From CAYUQT01 sp964596165 (GTDB taxonomy: Bacteria > Planctomycetota > Phycisphaerae > UBA1845 > JAFGLZ01): a DNA stretch of 64,000 bases. The number at the start of each line of letters is the position of its first letter. Within the stretch, counting starts at the first letter, position 1. The notes beneath the pieces are model-generated. The model was not told where the DNA came from. It did no database searches and was given only the letters and a program-made list of their open reading frames with translations. Where the stretch lies: NCBI GenBank assembly GCA_964596165.1, contig CAZQTW010000019.1, positions 1-64,000 of the forward strand. Reading direction: 5' to 3'. This document shows positions 60,449 to 64,000 of the stretch, piece by piece. The position numbers were made by a program, and so were the translations under genes.

Positions 60449-60550
60449 GTTAGTTATTGTTAACAGCCCAATTCGGGACTCGGGTTTGTTGGCAATTCCA
60501 TAGGATTTCGATTCTTCTAACCACCGGCATCGCCGGAGAGGGGCAGTGTC

Positions 60551-62359
60551 ATGGCTGAAGGGAATACCGGACTTCTGAAGGGATGTTCATTCCTCATCGA
60601 CGATCCACCGCTGGAACTGATCCACACTCCCGAGGAACTCACCGAAGACCATCAGATGATGGCCGACACCATCAAGAAGTTCATCTTCAACGAGGTCATT
60701 CCTCGCGCCGAGGAAATCGACGAGATGAAGGAAGGGCTCATGCTCGAGCTGTTCCGCAAGGCCGGCGAACTCGGTTTGTTGATGACCGAGATCCCCGAAG
60801 AATACGGCGGGATGGGCCTCGACTTCTTCGGCGCGATGAGCCTTGTGCAGTTCATGGCGGCCGGTGGGTCGTTCGGAACGGCCAGTATGGCGCACGTCGG
60901 CATCGGCACGCTGCCCATTTTGTTTTTCGGTAAGAAGGAACTGAAGGATCGTTTGCTGCCGGATCTTGCCTCCGGGGCGAAGATGGCTGCCTATGCCCTG
61001 ACGGAGCCCGGCGCCGGTTCCGACGCGTTGTCGGCCAAGTGCAAGGCGGTTCCCACACCGGACGGCAAGGCCTATCTCCTAACGGGGAACAAGCAGTTCA
61101 TCACCAACGGCGCCTGGGCCAATGTCTTTACAATATTCGCCAAGGTGAACGGCGAGGACGACAAGTTCACGGCGTTCGTCGTCGAGGTACCCACACCCGG
61201 TTTCGATGTGGAGCCGGAAGAGGAGAAGCTGGGCATCAAGGGAAGCAGCACCTGCGCCCTTCGGCTGAAGGACGTCAGGGTCCCCGTGGAGAACATCCTG
61301 GGTGAAATCGGCGACGGGGGCAAGATCGCCCTCAACATCCTGAACCTTGGCCGTTTGAAGTTGGGCATTGGGGCCGTCGGCGGGGCAAAGATCGCCATGA
61401 AATGGGCGGTTCAATATGCCATGCAGCGCGAGCAGTTCAAGAGCCCGATCGCCAAGTTCGGGTTGATCCAGCAGAAGATAGCCATGATGGCCACCGGCAT
61501 CTACACCGGCGACTGCATGACCATGCGAACGGCCGGGCACGTTTCGGACGGCATCAAGACACTGGGGAAAGAGGCCGGCGGGATGGCCAAGCTCAAGGCC
61601 CTCGAAGAGTACCTCATCGAGTGCGCCATCGAGAAGATCTACCAGTCCGAGATGCTGGATCGCGTCGTGGACGAAATGGTGCAGATCTACGGCGGCTACG
61701 GCTTCACCACGGAATACCCTGCGGAGCGGTGCTATCGCGACGCTCGCATTTCGCGGATCTACGAAGGCACGAACGAAATCAACCGGCTGGTCATCGGCGG
61801 CACCATCTTCAAGCGGGTCGCCCAGAATCGTCTGGCGCTCGCGCCTGCGATCATGAAGACCATGGGCGCCGTGATGGGCGCCAAGCTCGAGCTGCCCAAG
61901 TACGACGGGCCGCTCGCCGAGCTCAAGCAGCGGGTGTGGCAGGCCAAGCGGATGTTCCATCTCTGCGGCGCGGCGTTTCAGCAGGGCATGGGCAGCAAGC
62001 TGACCGACCAGATGGCCGTCATGGGCCAGCAAGAGTGCCTCGGCTGGATGGCGGACATGATCATGGAGATCTACGCGATGGAGAGCACCGTGGCGCGGAC
62101 ACAGAAGTTGATCGATGCCAAGGGCATCGACGAGTGCGCGACGGCCGTTGCGTTGACGCGGATGCAGGCCGACAGAAGCAGTCGGAAGATCTTCGATTGC
62201 GCTCGGGACATCATCAATTCGATTGCGAACCCCGGGGCGGCCATCGGTCTGCTCAAGGCGGCCGAGAAGCTCAATCCGTGGCGGCCGATGAATGTTCGCG
62301 ACACGAGCCGGCAGATCGCCGAAGCGGTCATCGCCAAGGACGGTGATTTGGTGGTTTAG
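60551..62359 (+). CDS. Acyl-CoA dehydrogenase
   Basis: A 602-residue flavoenzyme that oxidises acyl-CoA to enoyl-CoA and gives electrons to ETF. The catalytic Glu405 is in RIYEGTNEINRLVI, and PGAGSDALSAKCKAV and TEYPAERCYRDARI are the FAD and substrate blocks. A C-terminal helical extension of about 170 residues (from about 430) makes it longer than the 380-residue mitochondrial type, as in B. subtilis FadE. ATG at 60551 has GGAGAGG upstream. It leads the operon with etfB and etfA, 54 and 48 bp apart. Confidence 0.93.
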   Translation: MAEGNTGLLKGCSFLIDDPPLELIHTPEELTEDHQMMADTIKKFIFNEVIPRAEEIDEMKEGLMLELFRKAGELGLLMTEIPEEYGGMGLDFFGAMSLVQFMAAGGSFGTASMAHVGIGTLPILFFGKKELKDRLLPDLASGAKMAAYALTEPGAGSDALSAKCKAVPTPDGKAYLLTGNKQFITNGAWANVFTIFAKVNGEDDKFTAFVVEVPTPGFDVEPEEEKLGIKGSSTCALRLKDVRVPVENILGEIGDGGKIALNILNLGRLKLGIGAVGGAKIAMKWAVQYAMQREQFKSPIAKFGLIQQKIAMMATGIYTGDCMTMRTAGHVSDGIKTLGKEAGGMAKLKALEEYLIECAIEKIYQSEMLDRVVDEMVQIYGGYGFTTEYPAERCYRDARISRIYEGTNEINRLVIGGTIFKRVAQNRLALAPAIMKTMGAVMGAKLELPKYDGPLAELKQRVWQAKRMFHLCGAAFQQGMGSKLTDQMAVMGQQECLGWMADMIMEIYAMESTVARTQKLIDAKGIDECATAVALTRMQADRSSRKIFDCARDIINSIANPGAAIGLLKAAEKLNPWRPMNVRDTSRQIAEAVIAKDGDLVV

Positions 62360-62413
62360 GCCCCCCGTGGAAAAGCGGAAAGAGTGAGAGCAAGTCCTGC
62401 GAGGTGAGACATT

Positions 62414-63193
62414 ATGGCTGATCTGAAAGTCCTCGTATTGGTGAAGCAGACGTTCAACACCGAAGCCAAGATTCAACTGACGGGCGACGGCGGGATCGAC
62501 GACAAGGGCATCAAGCTCATCATGAATCCTTACGACGAATACGCCGTTGAAGAAGCCGTGCGGATGAAGGAGCGCGGAGCGGCCTCGCTGGTGCGGATGC
62601 TGACGGTCGGGCCCGACGCGTGTGTCGAGGCCCTTCGGCAAGGGCTCGCCATGGGTGCCGACAATGCCACGCGGATCTGGGATCCCGCGCTGGCGGGCGC
62701 CGACAATGTGAGCATAGCGCAGGTTCTCGCGGCGGCGGTGAAGAAGTATGAAAGCAACCTGATCCTGGCCGGCAAGATCGCCGTTGACGATCAGGCCTTC
62801 GAGATTCCGGGTCGTCTGGCGGTCCTGCTGGATATGCCCATCATTAACGCCGCCGTCAAGATCGAACTGACGGACGGCGCGGTGACCGTCACGCGAGAGA
62901 CGGACGCGGGCACCGAGGTGGTGGAGGCGAAGCTACCCGCCATCGTTACGGCGGAGAAAGGGCTGAACGAGCCGCGCCTGCCTCCACTGCCCAAGATCAT
63001 GAAGGCCAAGAAGATGCCGATCGACGAGTTGAAGCTTGCCGACCTGGGCGGGGATCTGATTCGCAAGACGGTGACCATCGGCGGGCACGACCTGCCTCCG
63101 GCCCGCAGCGGGGCCAAGATGGTCAAGGGCAAGCCGGCCGAGGCGGCGGCGGAACTGGTACGTCTGCTTAGGGAAGAGGCGAAGGCACTATAA
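62414..63193 (+). CDS. etfB: Electron transfer flavoprotein beta subunit
   Basis: A 259-residue protein of normal length; opens KVLVLVKQTFNTEAKIQL, and contains the conserved MNPYDEYAVEEAVRMKE and IVTAEKGLNEPRLPPLPKIMKAKKM blocks. The beta subunit binds AMP and, with the alpha subunit, receives electrons from the dehydrogenase. GAGGTGAG lies upstream of the ATG at 62414. The next gene is etfA. Confidence 0.95.
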   Translation: MADLKVLVLVKQTFNTEAKIQLTGDGGIDDKGIKLIMNPYDEYAVEEAVRMKERGAASLVRMLTVGPDACVEALRQGLAMGADNATRIWDPALAGADNVSIAQVLAAAVKKYESNLILAGKIAVDDQAFEIPGRLAVLLDMPIINAAVKIELTDGAVTVTRETDAGTEVVEAKLPAIVTAEKGLNEPRLPPLPKIMKAKKMPIDELKLADLGGDLIRKTVTIGGHDLPPARSGAKMVKGKPAEAAAELVRLLREEAKAL

Positions 63194-63241
63194 CCCCGTC
63201 GGCGATCTGCGACGTAAGGGTTTTTCCGGGAGAAGTCATTC

Positions 63242-64000
63242 ATGGCATCAACCGTCTATGCATATGCGGAATTCGACGCAAAGGGTCTTCGTAAGACGAC
63301 GCGCCAGGTGTTGACGGTGGCTCATCGCCTTGCCGCCGGCGGCAAGGTGGTGGCGATCGTTGTCGGGCCGGGCGATGCAGCCGCGGCGGCCGGCGCCGGC
63401 GTGAGCGAGGTCGCGGCCGTGCAGGTGCCGGCCGTCGAGAAGTACACGGCCTGTGCCTACGCCAAGGCGATCGCCGGCGTGGTTCAGGCAGGAGGTCCCG
63501 GACCGGTCCTGATCGGGTGCACCAGCGCGGGCAAGGAGATTGCCCCGATGGTCGCGCAGCGCCTCGGCCTGGCGCTGATTCCCGACGTGACCGAGATGAA
63601 GGGCGACGGCGCCGCGGCCGAATTCATCCGGCCGATCTACGCCGGAAAGGCGCTGCGTCGCGTCAAGGCGGTCGATCCGAACTACGTGGTCACGATTCGC
63701 CCCAACGCCTTCCCGGACCACGCGGGCGGCGGCTCGGCTCCGGTGAACGCGGTGTCGGTGGCCTTCGATGCGGCCGACGCCCGGGTGACCGTCAAGTCGC
63801 TCGAGACGAAGGTCAGCGAGCGGCCGGAACTTACCGAAGCGGAATACATCGTTTCGGGCGGCATCGGCGTGGGCGGACCGGAAGGGTTCAAGTACGTCGA
63901 ACTTGTGGCCGACGCCCTCGGAGCAGCGGTGGGCGCGTCGCGCGCCGCCGTCAACGCCGGCTGGATCGATCATTCGCATCAGGTGGGTCAGACGGGTAAG
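63242..64000 (+). CDS. etfA: Electron transfer flavoprotein alpha subunit (3' end outside window)
   Basis: The window holds the first 253 codons without a stop. MASTVYAYAEFDAKGLRKTT opens it, and the FAD-binding domain begins near LGAAVGASRAAVNAGW and SHQVGQTGK, the fixed residues of ETF-alpha. About 70 residues should remain. ATG at 63242 with GGGAGAAG upstream. It completes the flavoprotein that links acyl-CoA oxidation to the respiratory chain. Confidence 0.95.
   Translation, partial: MASTVYAYAEFDAKGLRKTTRQVLTVAHRLAAGGKVVAIVVGPGDAAAAAGAGVSEVAAVQVPAVEKYTACAYAKAIAGVVQAGGPGPVLIGCTSAGKEIAPMVAQRLGLALIPDVTEMKGDGAAAEFIRPIYAGKALRRVKAVDPNYVVTIRPNAFPDHAGGGSAPVNAVSVAFDAADARVTVKSLETKVSERPELTEAEYIVSGGIGVGGPEGFKYVELVADALGAAVGASRAAVNAGWIDHSHQVGQTGK

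Larger units (their letters stand above)
59963..60550. other. 588-bp intergenic region between tRNA-Lys and the acyl-CoA dehydrogenase gene
   Basis: The first 100 bases include two hairpins, one with a TTTT run (60008-60027). The 60230-60540 portion is AT-richer than the coding regions and holds the promoter at 60328-60357 and the inverted repeat at 60432-60448. A 113-codon frame at 60086 has no recognisable features. Confidence 0.45.

Noticed and set aside
1..64000. CRISPR array, IS element, integron or phage
   Set aside because: No regularly spaced direct repeats of 25-40 bp, no transposase or integrase motif and no cluster of phage genes were seen on either strand.

Overview
The window is GC-rich, densely coded bacterial chromosome with no phage, insertion sequence, integrase or CRISPR array. 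Gene content points to a Gram-negative heterotroph of the Planctomycetota, probably class Phycisphaerae. This is an inference from the combination of a PEP-CTERM exosortase substrate, a CMP-KDO synthetase, very large AsmA-like proteins, a strongly divergent CTP synthase, a DUF6807 protein and several sugar-degrading enzymes (GH38, GH78, sialidase-fold, heparinase II/III-fold). No rRNA or other phylogenetic marker is present to settle it.

Layout. 0.3-9.0 kb: pseudopilin-like protein, a PAS sensor without an output domain, a sedoheptulokinase-like sugar kinase, a PHA-granule-type small protein, a membrane protein followed by a decayed copy of its own 3' end, a BNR/sialidase protein with an SSS sugar symporter, and a DUF4405 membrane protein. 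9.3-18.4 kb: frameshifted PEP-CTERM phosphodiesterase, two lipoproteins, a papain-like protease, an amino-acid permease, an SCP2-type lipid-binding protein and a DUF6807 protein. 18.4-26.1 kb: a 1527-residue AsmA-like protein, a UbiD-type decarboxylase and a secreted SGNH-like protein. 26.3-27.3 kb: a toxin-antitoxin pair in which both genes carry one in-frame stop, converging on a separate orphan antitoxin. 27.4-35.4 kb: GH38 alpha-mannosidase, then an Fbp/Pot-type ABC importer with a GH29 fucosidase remnant wedged between its genes. 35.7-38.2 kb: four uncharacterised genes (double STN-like protein, acidic-tailed protein, arginine-hexad protein, membrane protein) behind good sigma70-like promoters. 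38.3-49.4 kb: yidD, a response regulator, an M16 protease, a cyclodeaminase-like protein, asnS with a coiled-coil insertion, a GH78 rhamnosidase, a stand-alone tRNA-binding domain and recN. 49.6-57.1 kb: a protein of 21-residue tandem repeats, purC with a coupled AsmA-like gene, kdsB, pyrG, two hsp20 genes and a zinc-ribbon membrane protein. 57.3-64 kb: heparinase-like protein, tRNA-Lys(TTT), and an acyl-CoA dehydrogenase-etfB-etfA operon that runs off the window.

How the parts fit. The glycan enzymes, symporter, sugar kinase and ABC importer suggest growth on complex (fucosylated, mannosylated, rhamnosylated or sulfated) polysaccharide, with the acyl-CoA dehydrogenase and ETF feeding electrons to the respiratory chain. 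The best candidate for something undescribed is the 35.7-38.2 kb cluster, where an acidic-tailed protein (40 of 53 residues D/E) sits next to a protein with Arg-Arg pairs every six residues. Decay is also recorded at several points: double nonsense toxin-antitoxin pair, fucosidase fragment, duplicated 3' end and a signal-peptide frameshift.
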